The notes under the pieces were generated by a model that saw only the letters and a list, made by a program, of their open reading frames with translations, ran no database searches and was not told the DNA's origin. Source: a bacterium D16-50 (GTDB taxonomy: Bacteria; Bacillota; Clostridia; Lachnospirales; Lachnospiraceae). Taken from it: a stretch of 64,000 nt of DNA. Below are positions 1-8,484 of the stretch, piece by piece. Made by a program: the position numbers and the translations under genes. Position 1 is the stretch's first letter; the number at the start of each line of letters is the position of its first letter. The stretch is taken from the NCBI GenBank assembly GCA_003612485.1, contig RAZA01000025.1, forward strand, positions 1 to 64,000. The letters are read 5' to 3'.

Positions 1-109
1 GCTTCTGGCTGCTGCGCTGCGCCCTGCTTTGGAATTTTCAGGTCTGCATTACTGTTTGTTTGTCAAGGTGCTGAGTACAGACACGATAAGTAAAATCCAT
101 GTCTGCCAA

Positions 110-198
110 CGGAGAAGGAGGGATTTGAACCCTCGCGCCGCTATTAACGACCTGCACCCTTTCCAGGGGTGTCCCTTCGGCCTCTTGGGTACTTCTCC
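110..198 (-). tRNA. tRNA-Ser (anticodon GGA)
   Basis: The minus strand folds into a class II tRNA: acceptor stem GGAGAAG/CTTCTCC, D arm, a CACCC/GGGTG anticodon stem around loop CTGGAAA (anticodon GGA), a long variable arm typical of serine tRNAs, and a GAGGG/CCCTC T stem with loop TTCAAAT. The discriminator base is G at 110; CCA is not encoded. It decodes UCC/UCU and lies 62 nt downstream of a second tRNA-Ser, so both are probably processed from one transcript. Confidence 0.96.
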
Positions 199-260
199 AA
201 GTTGCAGAATCAATCATTTCCTTATATAATCGGCTGGTGCCCCATTTGCCAGCACCAGAG

Positions 261-346
261 CGGAGAGAGTGGGATTCGAACCCACGCGCCCTTGCGGACA
301 AACGGTTTTCAAGACCGCCTCGTTATGACCACTTCGATATCTCTCC
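261..346 (-). tRNA. tRNA-Ser (anticodon UGA)
   Basis: Class II tRNA on the minus strand: acceptor GGAGAGA/TCTCTCC with discriminator G at 261, anticodon stem GCGGT/ACCGT with loop CTTGAAA (anticodon UGA), a long variable arm, and T arm GTGGG-TTCGAAT-CCCAC. CCA is not encoded. It sits between ispD and the tRNA-Ser(GGA), in the same orientation as both, so cotranscription is plausible. Confidence 0.96.
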
Positions 347-352
347 AAGCGA

Positions 353-369
353 GCCGCTACCTTAGCGGC
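353..369 (-). other. Short perfect hairpin between ispD and tRNA-Ser
   Basis: A 7-bp stem (GCCGCTA/TAGCGGC) with a 3-nt loop lies 6 nt upstream of the 5' end of tRNA-Ser(UGA) on the minus strand. No T run follows on either strand, so it is a poor intrinsic terminator. It may be a processing or spacing element between the ispD mRNA and the tRNA precursor; that role is a guess. Confidence 0.4.
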
Positions 370-379
370 AAAAGTTATT

Positions 380-1177
380 CTAGCAAAAAGAATTGTTTCT
401 GTCAACATATTTTTTAAAATTTTCGCAATTTTTTTCAAGACCCTCCAACCAGCCCCCCAGAAGACTTCTGGCAGCCCCCATATCCTCCGGAGTGGTGATC
501 TTGATATTCCCGTAACTGCCCTCTACCAGCTTTACCGGAAGGCCCAATATCTGCTCAATCACCATGGCGTCGTCTGTGACAGATATCGTCTCACCCTCCC
601 TGCAGAGCTTTTCATAGGCCCGGAAAATCAGCTCCGTCTCAAAGACCTGCGGTGTCTGTACCGCCCATAAAAGTCTTCTGTCAGGGGTCTTCACCGCAAA
701 TCCGTCCTTATCTGCTATCTTGATCGTATCCTTCACCGGTACGGCCACAGCGCAGGCGCGGTGCCTGCATACCTCCCGATGAGCATTGCACAGCATTTCC
801 TCCGTCAGAAAAGGTCTGGCTCCGTCATGTATAAAGACATAACCGTTTCCCTTTGATTCCGTCCTATCTCCCTGAACAACAACCCGCAGCCCGTGATACA
901 CCGATTCCCATCGCTCCCTGCCGCCTGCCGTAACGGCATCGACCTTGCGAAAATCGTATTTCTCCACGATTTCCCGGCGCACATATTCTATGTCCTCCGC
1001 TCCGGTCACGATAATACAGTCATCAATTATCTTCGACTCTTCTATAGTCTTTAAAGAATACCAGAGAATTGGCCTGCCTTCCAAAAGCATGAACTGTTTC
1101 GCAGTGGCGCTCCCCATCCGCTTTCCGCTCCCTGCCGCCAGCACAATGGCCGTACATCGCTTTTTTTCCGTATCCAT
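380..1177 (-). CDS. ispD: 2-C-methyl-D-erythritol 4-phosphate cytidylyltransferase (IspD)
   Basis: This cytoplasmic enzyme transfers CMP from CTP to methylerythritol phosphate, a step of the non-mevalonate isoprenoid pathway. The 265-residue product has the family nucleotide-binding start AAGSGKR (residues 14-20) with KQF shortly after, then HDGARPF near 115, AVPVKDTIK and QTPQVF, all diagnostic of IspD, and its length is normal. The ATG at 1177 is preferred over a GTG at 1180 because GGAAGG lies 8 nt upstream. It is the last protein gene of the minus-strand housekeeping run and is followed by two tRNA-Ser genes. No other MEP-pathway gene is in the window. Confidence 0.96.
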   Translation of the reverse strand: MDTEKKRCTAIVLAAGSGKRMGSATAKQFMLLEGRPILWYSLKTIEESKIIDDCIIVTGAEDIEYVRREIVEKYDFRKVDAVTAGGRERWESVYHGLRVVVQGDRTESKGNGYVFIHDGARPFLTEEMLCNAHREVCRHRACAVAVPVKDTIKIADKDGFAVKTPDRRLLWAVQTPQVFETELIFRAYEKLCREGETISVTDDAMVIEQILGLPVKLVEGSYGNIKITTPEDMGAARSLLGGWLEGLEKNCENFKKYVDRNNSFC

Positions 1178-1326
1178 CACACAATCCTTCCCGGCAGCCG
1201 CCCGCCGTGTCTGACAATGGCCAAAAATTCTTCCTCATGCCGGAAATTCTTGCACCGCCAAAGACCGTCCCAAGATGAAACCAGAGACACCCTCCAGCCA
1301 TTCTCCATGAACATAGATAGGCATTG

Positions 1327-2415
1327 TCACAGCCGAAGATTGGGCACGGCGTTCAAATCATATCCATGCCGCACGCCCCTTCTATATTCATAATATCCTG
1401 CGGCCCCTATCATTGCGGCATTGTCCGTACAAAGGGAAGGCGAAGGGCTGAAAAAAAGAATCCGGCGGCCCACGCATTCTCTTTCAAACGCTTCCCGCAG
1501 AGAAGAATTGGAGGCCACGCCCCCTGCGATGGCAAACTTGCCGCAGCCAAAGGCCTCCACCGCATGCAGTGAATGTTCCACCAGCACATCGATAACCGCC
1601 TTCTGGAAGGACGCCGCCACATCCGCCTGACACACCGGCTCCCCCTTCATCCGACAAGAATTCAAATAGTTCAGCACAGCCGACTTCAGACCGCTGAAGC
1701 TGAAATCATACTCATTCTCGGCCACTTTTGCTCTGGGAAACGAAATTGCATCGGGATTTCCTTCTCTGGAGATTTTGTCGATCTTGGGGCCTCCCGGATA
1801 TCCGAGGCCGATGGCTCTGGCAACCTTATCAAAGGCTTCTCCCGCAGCATCGTCCCTGGTTCTCCCGATGATCTCATACTCCCCGTAGTCCCTTGCCACC
1901 ACCAGATGGGAATGCCCTCCCGATGCCACCAGACATACAAAAGGGGGCTCCAGCTCCCTATATTCAAGATAATTGGCGCTGATGTGTCCATTGATATGGT
2001 GTACTCCCACCAACGGGATTCCCGCCGCAAAGCTGATGGCCTTGGCCACGGACACCCCTACCAGCAGCGCCCCTACCAGCCCCGGACCGTAAGTGACCGC
2101 TATAGCCGTAATTTCCCCAAGGGTCACTCCCGCCTGCTCCAGCGCCTCTTCTATGACCTGATTGATCTTCTCGATATGCTTTCTGGAGGCAATCTCCGGT
2201 ACTACACCTCCATATACGGTATGCAGCGCGATCTGGGTAAAGATGACATTGGACAGAACCTCCCTGCCGTTCTTCACAACGGAAGCCGCGGTCTCATCGC
2301 AAGACGTCTCTATAGCCAGCACCAGCACATCTTCCGAAGCCTCTCCGCTTCCAGAAATGCTCTCCCTATTCTCCCCCGAAGCCCCATCCTGCAATTTATG
2401 CCATATATGCTCCAC
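1327..2415 (-). CDS. tsaD: tRNA N6-adenosine threonylcarbamoyltransferase (TsaD)
   Basis: TsaD transfers the threonylcarbamoyl group to A37 of ANN-decoding tRNAs, working with TsaB and TsaE, both encoded 3-4 kb upstream on the same strand. The 362-residue protein shows the ASKHA start LAIETSCDETAASV (about 33-46), the metal-binding HHINGH motif, GPGLVGALLVG and the late AGGVASNSSLRE motif. The GTG at 2415 has a GGGAG site; it gives a roughly 30-residue N-terminal extension before the conserved core, so a slightly later start is possible. The family assignment is secure. Confidence 0.95.
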   Translation of the reverse strand: MEHIWHKLQDGASGENRESISGSGEASEDVLVLAIETSCDETAASVVKNGREVLSNVIFTQIALHTVYGGVVPEIASRKHIEKINQVIEEALEQAGVTLGEITAIAVTYGPGLVGALLVGVSVAKAISFAAGIPLVGVHHINGHISANYLEYRELEPPFVCLVASGGHSHLVVARDYGEYEIIGRTRDDAAGEAFDKVARAIGLGYPGGPKIDKISREGNPDAISFPRAKVAENEYDFSFSGLKSAVLNYLNSCRMKGEPVCQADVAASFQKAVIDVLVEHSLHAVEAFGCGKFAIAGGVASNSSLREAFERECVGRRILFFSPSPSLCTDNAAMIGAAGYYEYRRGVRHGYDLNAVPNLRL

Positions 2416-2571
2416 TTGCCCTCACTCCCTCAATGCTTCCGCTTGCTTTCCTTAGCGGTAAATCCTACCGCCCTATACCCAACACGGCCTGTTGCCTCCG
2501 GTCTGCTCCTCCATAAAAAGACACCCCTGACCTTCCGGCGCTGCCAGCCCTTCTCCCCGCTGCCGCAAAAC

Positions 2572-3153
2572 CTACTCCTCCGGCATCTCCACATTGTCCG
2601 CCCGTTCCCAGCCGTAGATCTTCCAGAGCTTTTTGTCGTCCCGCCGCAGCAGATATATGATCTGCATCTCGCTGGAGTCGCCCTTCTCGTTCACCTTATA
2701 CCTACAGTAAAGTCTGGCAAACTCGAAGCCGTCCTCCTCGAAGCGGTCCACGCTTAGACTTGCGGGCAGTGAAATGCTTATGATGCGCTTCTCCTCCTCA
2801 TGAAAGCTGTCTACCTCACCCTTCAATCTCGGAATATAGTCGTCCACCGGATTGATCTCCAGCAGTTCCGCGTCATACAGACCTCTGGCCTGCATCCCCA
2901 GCTGCTGGATCTCCTCCGCAGTGCATTCCTCATTATAAAGGCATTTCTGAAGCTCCGTAAAATATTTCACCACCTCTTTCGGAGAAGGAGGATAATCCTT
3001 CTTCAAATCACGGCTCAAAATACTCTGTACTTTCGTCAGCGTTGCATCCGCGGAAGCCTTTCTGGATCTTTGCGACAGATAGGTATAATAGCCCACCACC
3101 CCCAAAATCAATACCAGAGATACGATCGTCACCCTAATCGTAGATTTTTTCAT
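2572..3153 (-). CDS. Membrane-anchored conserved protein, DUF6715-like
   Basis: The 193-residue product starts with KKSTIR followed by one hydrophobic segment (about residues 6-23), consistent with an N-terminal signal anchor and an external or periplasm-like soluble domain. The rest is charged and hydrophilic and ends in a strand-rich part (RLYCRYKV, IIYLLRR, WKIYGWERAD). From memory it resembles clostridial proteins annotated DUF6715; no enzymatic motif is visible. It lies 30 bp after rnz and before tsaD in the same direction. A TTG at 3174 with an AGGAG site is an alternative start; the ATG at 3153 has GGGGGG just upstream. Function unknown. Confidence 0.8.
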   Translation of the reverse strand: MKKSTIRVTIVSLVLILGVVGYYTYLSQRSRKASADATLTKVQSILSRDLKKDYPPSPKEVVKYFTELQKCLYNEECTAEEIQQLGMQARGLYDAELLEINPVDDYIPRLKGEVDSFHEEEKRIISISLPASLSVDRFEEDGFEFARLYCRYKVNEKGDSSEMQIIYLLRRDDKKLWKIYGWERADNVEMPEE

Positions 3154-3183
3154 AGTCCCCCCATTCTGAACCAAGGTCTCTCC

Positions 3184-4095
3184 TCAGTCCTCCTCAAACC
3201 TCAGTTCCACGGTTCTGCCGTCCTTTGCGGCCACCGCGTTCGGAAATATCTTCCGCACATCTCCCATATACTCCTCAGGCCGCATCAGCGACGGGCTATA
3301 ATGGGTCAGCCAAAGCTCAGGCACTTTCGCCGCCTTTGCGATAGACGCCGCTTCATACATGGTCATGTGCTTATTCTCTCTCGCCTTGGACAGCTTATCC
3401 GCCTCACCGTACATTCCTTCCAGAATCAGCAGATCCGAATCCTCGGCATTTGCCACAATGGAGTCCGCCGGCCTTGAATCGGTACAGTATGTCACCTTCA
3501 GCCCCTTCCTCGGCGCCCCCAGCACCATATCGGGTGTAAACACGACCCCGTCCTGCTCTATGGTCTCGCCCTTCTGCAGCCTGCTCCACAGCTTCATGGG
3601 AATCTGCTGCTCCATGGCGCGTTCCTTGTCGAATCTACCTGCCCGTTCCACTATCATGCTGTAGCCATAGCAAGTAATGCTATGGTTCACCTTAAACGCC
3701 TTCAGCCAAAACCCGTCAAAAGAAATCACCTGCTCCGGTTCTGTTATCTCCTGAAACCGCAGCTCGAAGGGAAGCTCCGGCGCAATGGTCCGCAGGGCGT
3801 TCACCACCCTCACCAGCCCCTTCGGCCCTATCAGCAGAAGCGGAGCAGTCCTCTCTGCATTCCCCATGGTCAGAAGCATTCCCGGCAGTCCGCTGATATG
3901 ATCGGCATGATAATGGGTAAAGCAGATAATATCTATCGGATTGGGACTCCAGCCCTTTTCCCGGAGAGCGATCTGGGTCCCCTCGCCGCAGTCGATCAAT
4001 ATGCCCTTTCCCTGATACCGAAGCATCAGGGAGGTGAGCCACCGATATGGCAGCGGCATCATCCCCCCCGTTCCCAGCAGACTTACATCTAACAT
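3184..4095 (-). CDS. rnz: Ribonuclease Z
   Basis: A metallo-beta-lactamase-fold endonuclease that removes 3' trailers from tRNA precursors. The 303-residue product has the metal motif THYHADH (H61, H63, D65, H66), IDCGEGTQ in front of it, and late HMTMYEAASIA and LTHYSP segments carrying the further histidine ligands. The reading frame stays open upstream to 4308, but that stretch is not RNase Z-like. The ATG at 4095 has a clean GGAGG six bases upstream and begins the family sequence MLDVSLLGTGG. It is well placed in a run that ends with tRNA and tRNA-modification genes. Confidence 0.95.
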   Translation of the reverse strand: MLDVSLLGTGGMMPLPYRWLTSLMLRYQGKGILIDCGEGTQIALREKGWSPNPIDIICFTHYHADHISGLPGMLLTMGNAERTAPLLLIGPKGLVRVVNALRTIAPELPFELRFQEITEPEQVISFDGFWLKAFKVNHSITCYGYSMIVERAGRFDKERAMEQQIPMKLWSRLQKGETIEQDGVVFTPDMVLGAPRKGLKVTYCTDSRPADSIVANAEDSDLLILEGMYGEADKLSKARENKHMTMYEAASIAKAAKVPELWLTHYSPSLMRPEEYMGDVRKIFPNAVAAKDGRTVELRFEED

Positions 4096-4115
4096 TCTAT
4101 ACCTCCATACCGTCC

Positions 4116-4358
4116 CTATACAAGCTCCGTCTCCTCGGCCTCCTCCACAGGCACCAGAAACTGCGCTGTCAGGCTCTCGTAACAGTCCTCGCACAAATCG
4201 AAATGCTCCATGGTTCCATCCTTTTTGCTGAAATATCCGAATGCTGCAGTCCCCTGAAAACAGAATTCCCGAAGGTATCCGTTCTCCACCTTCAGAGCTC
4301 TGCCGCACTTATTGCAGACTGCCATCCTCATCTTCCCATCTTGTTCGTATCTACGCAT
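4116..4358 (-). CDS. Small zinc-ribbon protein of unknown function
   Basis: The 80-residue protein carries two Cys-x-x-Cys pairs (CNKCG near residue 14 and CEDC near 60), a likely single zinc-ribbon, followed by a short acidic tail. The ATG at 4358 has GGAGG nine bases upstream; ATGs at 4331 and 4325 are possible but poorly supported. It lies 20 bp before rnz in the same direction and probably shares its transcript. No catalytic motif is present; nucleic-acid or protein binding is conceivable but unsupported. The 220 bp between this gene and rimI hold an AT-rich stretch with an isolated TATAAT on the minus strand (4500-4505) but no convincing -35. Confidence 0.8.
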   Translation of the reverse strand: MRRYEQDGKMRMAVCNKCGRALKVENGYLREFCFQGTAAFGYFSKKDGTMEHFDLCEDCYESLTAQFLVPVEEAEETELV

Positions 4359-4577
4359 ACTCTTCTCCCTCCATGTGCATATGCCGACTGTTTTTCCGCC
4401 GCAGCTGTCTTCCCACCGGACGGACGCCTTCTCGCCGGGCAAGATGCTTTTTGCCGCGGGAAATCCCCCTCTGGCAAAGCATCCGTTTGCCCTACGCACA
4501 TTATACTAAAAATATACATAAATACGTATGGTAATTGTTGCCGTTTCGAGACTTTTTCGCTGTTCCTTTGTGGCAGT

Positions 4578-5039
4578 TCAATCCGATGCATGGCCAGATT
4601 TCTCCCTGCGCCACATGATCAGCGCATCTTCCCTAGGTTTTTCATAAAATCCGGGACGGATTCCTTCCGATTTAAAGCCAAATTTTTCATAAACATGAAT
4701 TGCCGATGAATTGCTGACCCGCACCTCCAGAGTGAATGCCTCAATACCCTCGGCTTCTCCCCGGGCAATCAGTTCCTCCAACATCCTCTGCCCGATTCCC
4801 CTATTCTGAAGCTCCTCCGAAACCACCACATTGTCGATGGTAGCCTCCTTGCAGCTTTCCGTATATCCGCAGCAGCCCGCCACTTTTCCGTCGGCCAGCG
4901 CCACAAGATAGCGGCAGTAGGAATGGCTCAGAAGATTCCGAAAAGCCTGTTGGGACCATGGCATGGAGAAGACTTTCTCCTCGATTTGTGCCAAAGCCTC
5001 TATGTCGCCATCCTGCAGTTCTCTGACTTCGATTCCCAT
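4578..5039 (-). CDS. rimI: Ribosomal protein S18-alanine N-acetyltransferase (RimI)
   Basis: A GNAT-fold acetyltransferase; the family acetylates the N-terminus of ribosomal protein S18 and other proteins. The 153-residue product has the expected MPWSQQAF start region, the central strand IDNVVVSEELQNRGIGQRML with the acetyl-CoA loop (Q/R-x-x-G-x-G/A), and the typical EVRVSNSSAIHVYEKFGF motif. Its start overlaps the end of tsaB by 40 nt. The tsaB-rimI-tsaD neighbourhood is conserved in many Firmicutes, which supports RimI over an unrelated GNAT. Confidence 0.94.
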   Translation of the reverse strand: MGIEVRELQDGDIEALAQIEEKVFSMPWSQQAFRNLLSHSYCRYLVALADGKVAGCCGYTESCKEATIDNVVVSEELQNRGIGQRMLEELIARGEAEGIEAFTLEVRVSNSSAIHVYEKFGFKSEGIRPGFYEKPREDALIMWRREKSGHASD

Positions 5040-5755
5040 AAAGCTTTCTCCCGCTCCGCCTGACTCTTGCGCAGGTATTCCGGACGATGCTCCCCGGCAG
5101 GCACCGTCCTCCCGCCGGCAAAATATATGCTGCCCAGAGCCGCTATTCCTGCAGCTCTCTGCCTATTGAGACCTGCAGGCGCAATCACATACGGTACACT
5201 GCAGCATTTTTGAATCAGCTCCTGATAGACCGGCACGCCGTCCCCCAAAAAGCTAATCCTTTCTCCCATTCCGTTCAGCCTATCCAACAGCTCTGCCACA
5301 TCCATGGCGCAAGGAGGCATTTTTTCGCAAATCCCATACCCTGTCCCCTGCTGTTCATACATGTATGCAGCCGTGTACACCTGATTCCTTCTGGCGTCCA
5401 TCATGGGACATACAATCCCTCCCGCCCCCCATAGGTTCCATGCCAGTCCCTCCAGAGTCGGCACTTCCACCAAGGGCTTGTTCAGCGCCAGTCCCAGCCC
5501 TTTCGCTGTCCCAGAGCCGATGCGCAGTCCCGTAAAGGAACCCGGCCCCGATGCGATGGCGATCGCATCCAATGTATTCATATCCAGCTCTACCATCCGG
5601 CACAGCTCGTCCAGCATAGGAAGCAGCGTCTGGGAATGGGTCTTTTTATAGTTGGTCGTATATTCCGCCAGCAGCACGTCACCCTCCGTCACTGCCACAC
5701 CGGCAACCAGACCGGAGCTGTCGATTCCCAATATTCTGGGCGTCTTCTCCGCCAT
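5000..5755 (-). CDS. tsaB: tRNA threonylcarbamoyladenosine biosynthesis protein TsaB
   Basis: TsaB is the non-catalytic ASKHA-fold partner that dimerises with TsaD in t6A synthesis. The 251-residue protein begins ILGIDSSGLVAGVAV and contains SQTLLPMLDEL, ASGPGSFTGLRIG and PMMDARRNQVYTA, all typical of the family. The start at 5755 has a strong GGAGG site. It lies between tsaE and rimI on the same strand, overlapping rimI. The 200-bp spacer upstream contains partial tandem copies of the tsaE tail. Confidence 0.95.
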   Translation of the reverse strand: MAEKTPRILGIDSSGLVAGVAVTEGDVLLAEYTTNYKKTHSQTLLPMLDELCRMVELDMNTLDAIAIASGPGSFTGLRIGSGTAKGLGLALNKPLVEVPTLEGLAWNLWGAGGIVCPMMDARRNQVYTAAYMYEQQGTGYGICEKMPPCAMDVAELLDRLNGMGERISFLGDGVPVYQELIQKCCSVPYVIAPAGLNRQRAAGIAALGSIYFAGGRTVPAGEHRPEYLRKSQAEREKALWESKSENCRMAT

Positions 5756-5885
5756 CCCCCCACCTCCCCTTAAGTGTCCTTTTCTTGTTTTTTATCGTCT
5801 CTTTTGCACATGGACTGTTTAGCCCCTTTTTTGCTTCCGGGCTTCCGCCATGTGACAGGCCTCTGGGCTTAGACGGCAGGCTTAA

Positions 5886-5993
5886 GGTTCCCTGCCCATA
5901 GGGATCCGGCAATCCTAAAAATCCTTTTGGTTTCCTGCTCGTAAGGATCCGGCAATCCTAAAATCCTTTTGGTTCCCTGCCCACAAGAATCCG
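5886..5993. repeat. Three tandem copies of the tsaE 3' end (42-43 bp units)
   Basis: Units at 5886-5928 (43 bp), 5929-5970 (42 bp) and 5971-5993 (partial) share the core ggttccctgc...aggatccggcaatcct...aatcctttt. The partial unit and the start of the second unit are the last codons of tsaE; the remaining copies lie just past its stop. This looks like a local tandem duplication of the gene tail. The 43 versus 42 bp length shifts the frame, so the copies do not extend the protein. Confidence 0.85.
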
Positions 5994-6488
5994 TCGGTCA
6001 TCAAAGCCCCTTTCCAGATCCTTTTCAATGGTCACGCATATAGAATTTTCGGGCAGAATCTCTTGGATCAGATTCCCCCATTCCACAAGACAGACTCCCT
6101 CTCCGTAGAAGCAGTCTTCATATCCGATTTCGTCCATCTCTTCCACATCCTGAATGCGGTATACATCAAAATGATAGAACGGAAGCCGTCCGTCCTCATA
6201 TGTCTGAAGAATCGTAAAGGTGGGGCTGTTCACCGGTCCGGCAATCCCCAGCCCGCTGGCGAACCCCTGCGTGAACACCGTCTTGCCAACGCCCAGATCT
6301 CCCACCAGAGCATAGACCTGCCCCGGACGGCTGCTCTCACCCAGCTGTCTGCCCAGCGCAAAAGTCTCCTGCCAAGAACCGGTCCAGATCTCTGCCCTCG
6401 CGCCTCCCTCCAACGCCTCAGCCAGCGTTTGGGCGGTAAACGTCTTTTCCCCAAGACCGTTTTTATCCATTCCACCAGCATTTCCCAT
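5958..6488 (-). CDS. tsaE: tRNA threonylcarbamoyladenosine biosynthesis ATPase TsaE
   Basis: TsaE is the P-loop ATPase that drives turnover of the TsaB-TsaD complex. The product has Walker A GDLGVGKT, then NSPTFTILQTYE, YHFDVYRI, and CLVEWGNLI, the conserved TsaE order. The start is uncertain: the ATG at 6488 has AGAGGTG about 6-8 nt upstream; an ATG at 6521 has no visible site. The N-terminus carries about 30 extra residues relative to compact family members. With tsaB and tsaD it completes the TsaBDE set; tsaC is not in the window. Confidence 0.94.
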   Translation of the reverse strand: MGNAGGMDKNGLGEKTFTAQTLAEALEGGARAEIWTGSWQETFALGRQLGESSRPGQVYALVGDLGVGKTVFTQGFASGLGIAGPVNSPTFTILQTYEDGRLPFYHFDVYRIQDVEEMDEIGYEDCFYGEGVCLVEWGNLIQEILPENSICVTIEKDLERGFDDRRILVGREPKGF

Positions 6489-6582
6489 CTCAAACACCTC
6501 TATGATCATGCTTTTTTGCATTTTGGCCGCTTTCGCCGCGGTATGGCCGCTTCCCCACGGCCAACGATTTTCCCTGATACAG

Positions 6583-7059
6583 TCAAGAACGGATCTTTAC
6601 CTTCTTAGGCGGCATGTGGGTGGATATCATCTCTACCACCGCCGTCCTCTCCTCCCCCAGCTGTCTCTTGGGAAAAATTGTGGCGTTTACGGGAGATGTA
6701 TACAGAATGATGCTCCTGCCCGTGGAGACTGCCTTATGCATGTTTTCCCAGTCCATCCTCTCCTGAGCTTCCCCCTGAGAGACGGTCAGGCCTTCCTCGT
6801 CCAGCGTATATTGGAGCGGCTCCTGAAAGCTTGGATTCGTCAAGATCTGACGCCTGCTCTTGACGAACAGCGTCCAGGGCAGATACAGTAGCATAACCAC
6901 CCCGAGAACTGCGAATATCCACTGAGTCGTGGCAAATGCAAAAATGATCAGAACCGCCCCGAAGGTGCTCCCCAGAAGCCCTGCCGGACTGTTATAGGAA
7001 TGCATCAGCATATAGTCATACAAATCACCGGCCTCGATCTTCACAGTCAAATTAATCAT
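6583..7059 (-). CDS. YcxB-like membrane protein
   Basis: The 158-residue product has two adjacent hydrophobic segments (about residues 28-60, separated by a short turn) followed by a soluble C-terminal half with YTLDEEGLTVSQGEAQERMDWENMHKAV, the pattern of the YcxB-like family. The role of the family is not known. The start has a GGAAG site, and a good sigma-A type promoter lies about 40 nt upstream (7096-7124). It opens the minus-strand housekeeping run, with tsaE 95 bp downstream. Confidence 0.85.
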   Translation of the reverse strand: MINLTVKIEAGDLYDYMLMHSYNSPAGLLGSTFGAVLIIFAFATTQWIFAVLGVVMLLYLPWTLFVKSRRQILTNPSFQEPLQYTLDEEGLTVSQGEAQERMDWENMHKAVSTGRSIILYTSPVNATIFPKRQLGEERTAVVEMISTHMPPKKVKIRS

Positions 7060-7095
7060 CGGTTCTTCCTTTCGGATTCTAAAGTGGATACAGCA

Positions 7096-7124
7096 ATTTT
7101 ACTCTAAATCACCGGAAAATGCAA
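7096..7124 (-). promoter_or_regulatory. Promoter for the ycxB-tsaE-tsaB run
   Basis: On the minus strand TTGCAT (7119-7124) and TAAAAT (7096-7101) are separated by exactly 17 bp, upstream of the ycxB-like start at 7059. It is divergent from the FMN-riboswitch promoter 26 bp away. Confidence 0.65.
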
Positions 7125-7149
7125 GTTGAAATAAACGTGAAAGAAACAC

Positions 7150-7178
7150 TTGCTTTCTGGGAAATACGGTATTATAAT
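7150..7178 (+). promoter_or_regulatory. Promoter of the FMN riboswitch-ribU unit
   Basis: TTGCTT (7150-7155) and a perfect TATAAT (7173-7178) are spaced by 17 bp. The predicted start near 7185 falls just upstream of the riboswitch aptamer. Confidence 0.85.
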
Positions 7179-7196
7179 GACAGTCATAAGAGAAAA

Positions 7197-7338
7197 TTCT
7201 TCGGGGTCGGGTGAAATTCCCTACTGGCGGTAAAGTCCGCGACCCGAAGCTGCAGGCCTCGCTATCTGTATGGGGATTGCAGTTTCGGCTGACTCGGTGA
7301 AAGTCCGGGACCAACAGTAAAGTCTGGATGAAAGAAGA
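7197..7338 (+). ncRNA. FMN riboswitch (RFN element)
   Basis: The sequence carries the conserved RFN blocks in order: a P1 strand, GGGTGAAATTCCC, TACTGGCGGTAAAGTCCGCGA, a variable arm (AAGCTGCAGG...), CGGTGAAAGTCCGGGACC, AACAGTAAAGTCTGGATG, and the closing P1 strand GAAAGAA. It precedes a terminator and the riboflavin transporter gene ribU, so FMN binding is expected to cause early termination and lower flavin uptake. Confidence 0.96.
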
Positions 7339-7510
7339 ACAATATCGGCCGCTGCAATATGTCTGCAGGCATTGAAAGGATTGCTCCATACAAGATCAGG
7401 GACATCGGAACCGAACCGGTTTTTGCCTATTGATTCTGTTAAAAGGAGCGAAGAGAGATTTCAGTGCCCGGAGGCAGAAGGCAGAGCTGATATCCGTGCG
7501 CAAAATCTCA

Positions 7511-7540
7511 CCCCGGAGCCTTATGGTTTCCGGGGTTTTT
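7511..7540 (+). terminator. Riboswitch-controlled intrinsic terminator
   Basis: CCCCGGA (7511-7517) pairs with TCCGGGG (7529-7535) around a loop of about 11 nt and is followed by TTTTT. It lies between the FMN aptamer and ribU and is the likely expression platform. The 170 nt between aptamer and terminator presumably hold the antiterminator. Confidence 0.9.
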
Positions 7541-7615
7541 GCATGTCCTTACAGCCGGAGGAATTTTCCTACAAAATCTCATAGGCCTTCGGGCCGGAAA
7601 ACGGAGGAAAATATA

Positions 7616-8353
7616 ATGCATGATTTGTTTCAAAAGGTATCGGAAAACATAGGATACGTTCTGGGCTTTCTGGTCGTTGTCGTCGCGCTCTTTCTGGCTG
7701 CTCTTCTGCTGGAAAAAGCGGCGCGAAAAAAGAATGCTGCCAAGGGCCCTATTTTCAGTACCAGAAAGATGGCCATGATCGGCATGTTCTCGGCAATCGC
7801 CATGATACTGCACCTATTTGATTTTCCTCTGCCCTTTGCGCCGGACTTCTATAAGCTGGATTTCAGCGAGCTGCCCATTCTGGTAGGCACCTTTGCATTC
7901 GGCCCGGCTGCAGGCGTCATGATGGAATTCATCAAAATTCTCCTGAAACTTTTCATCAAGGGCACGTCCACGGTCTTCGTAGGAGATCTGGCTAATTTTG
8001 CCGTGGGATGCAGCTTCATCCTGCCCGCCTCGGTGATCTATGCCTTCCGCAAAAACAAGAAAAACGCCATTCTTGCATGCTGCGCGGGCACATTGGTTCT
8101 GACCTTGTTCGGAACCGCCTTCAATGCTGTCTATCTGCTCCCGGCTTTCTCCAAGCTGTACGGTCTGCCTCTGGATACCTTGATCGAAATGGGCAGCACC
8201 GTAAATCCGCTTGTCAATGAAGGCAGCATAATAAGCTTCGTGATCGCCTGCGTGGCCCCGTTGAATCTGATCAAGGGCGCAAGCGTCTCTATCGTCACTC
8301 TGCTGATCTACAAGCCCCTAAGCCCCATTATCAAAACAGGGGCCGGCATGTAA
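7616..8353 (+). CDS. ribU: Riboflavin ECF transporter S component (RibU)
   Basis: RibU is the membrane substrate-binding subunit that takes up riboflavin with the shared ECF energising module, which is not encoded here. The 245-residue protein has an N-terminal transmembrane helix and a basic linker, then the S-component core beginning STRKMAMIGMFSAIAMILHLFDFPLP. The SELPILVGTFAFGPAAGV and EFIKILLKLFIKGTSTVFVGDLANF segments are typical of RibU; about five or six helices follow. The ATG at 7616 has GGAGGAAA five bases upstream; upstream in-frame codons lie in the riboswitch leader. The FMN riboswitch in front supports riboflavin as substrate. Confidence 0.95.
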   Translation: MHDLFQKVSENIGYVLGFLVVVVALFLAALLLEKAARKKNAAKGPIFSTRKMAMIGMFSAIAMILHLFDFPLPFAPDFYKLDFSELPILVGTFAFGPAAGVMMEFIKILLKLFIKGTSTVFVGDLANFAVGCSFILPASVIYAFRKNKKNAILACCAGTLVLTLFGTAFNAVYLLPAFSKLYGLPLDTLIEMGSTVNPLVNEGSIISFVIACVAPLNLIKGASVSIVTLLIYKPLSPIIKTGAGM

Positions 8354-8484
8354 TCTCTCCCCATGCAAATTGATTTTGGATTAACTGTCCAATGACATGG
8401 GGCGGAAAAACATGCTATACTAAGATACACCAAAACGGGGCGTCAAAAAAGGGCATGTTGCATAGCTGACTTGCAGGTATGTCA

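Noticed and set aside
353..369. Terminator after ispD
   Set aside because: The hairpin is perfect but no T tract follows it on the minus strand, and a tRNA gene begins 6 nt later, so read-through into the tRNAs is more likely.
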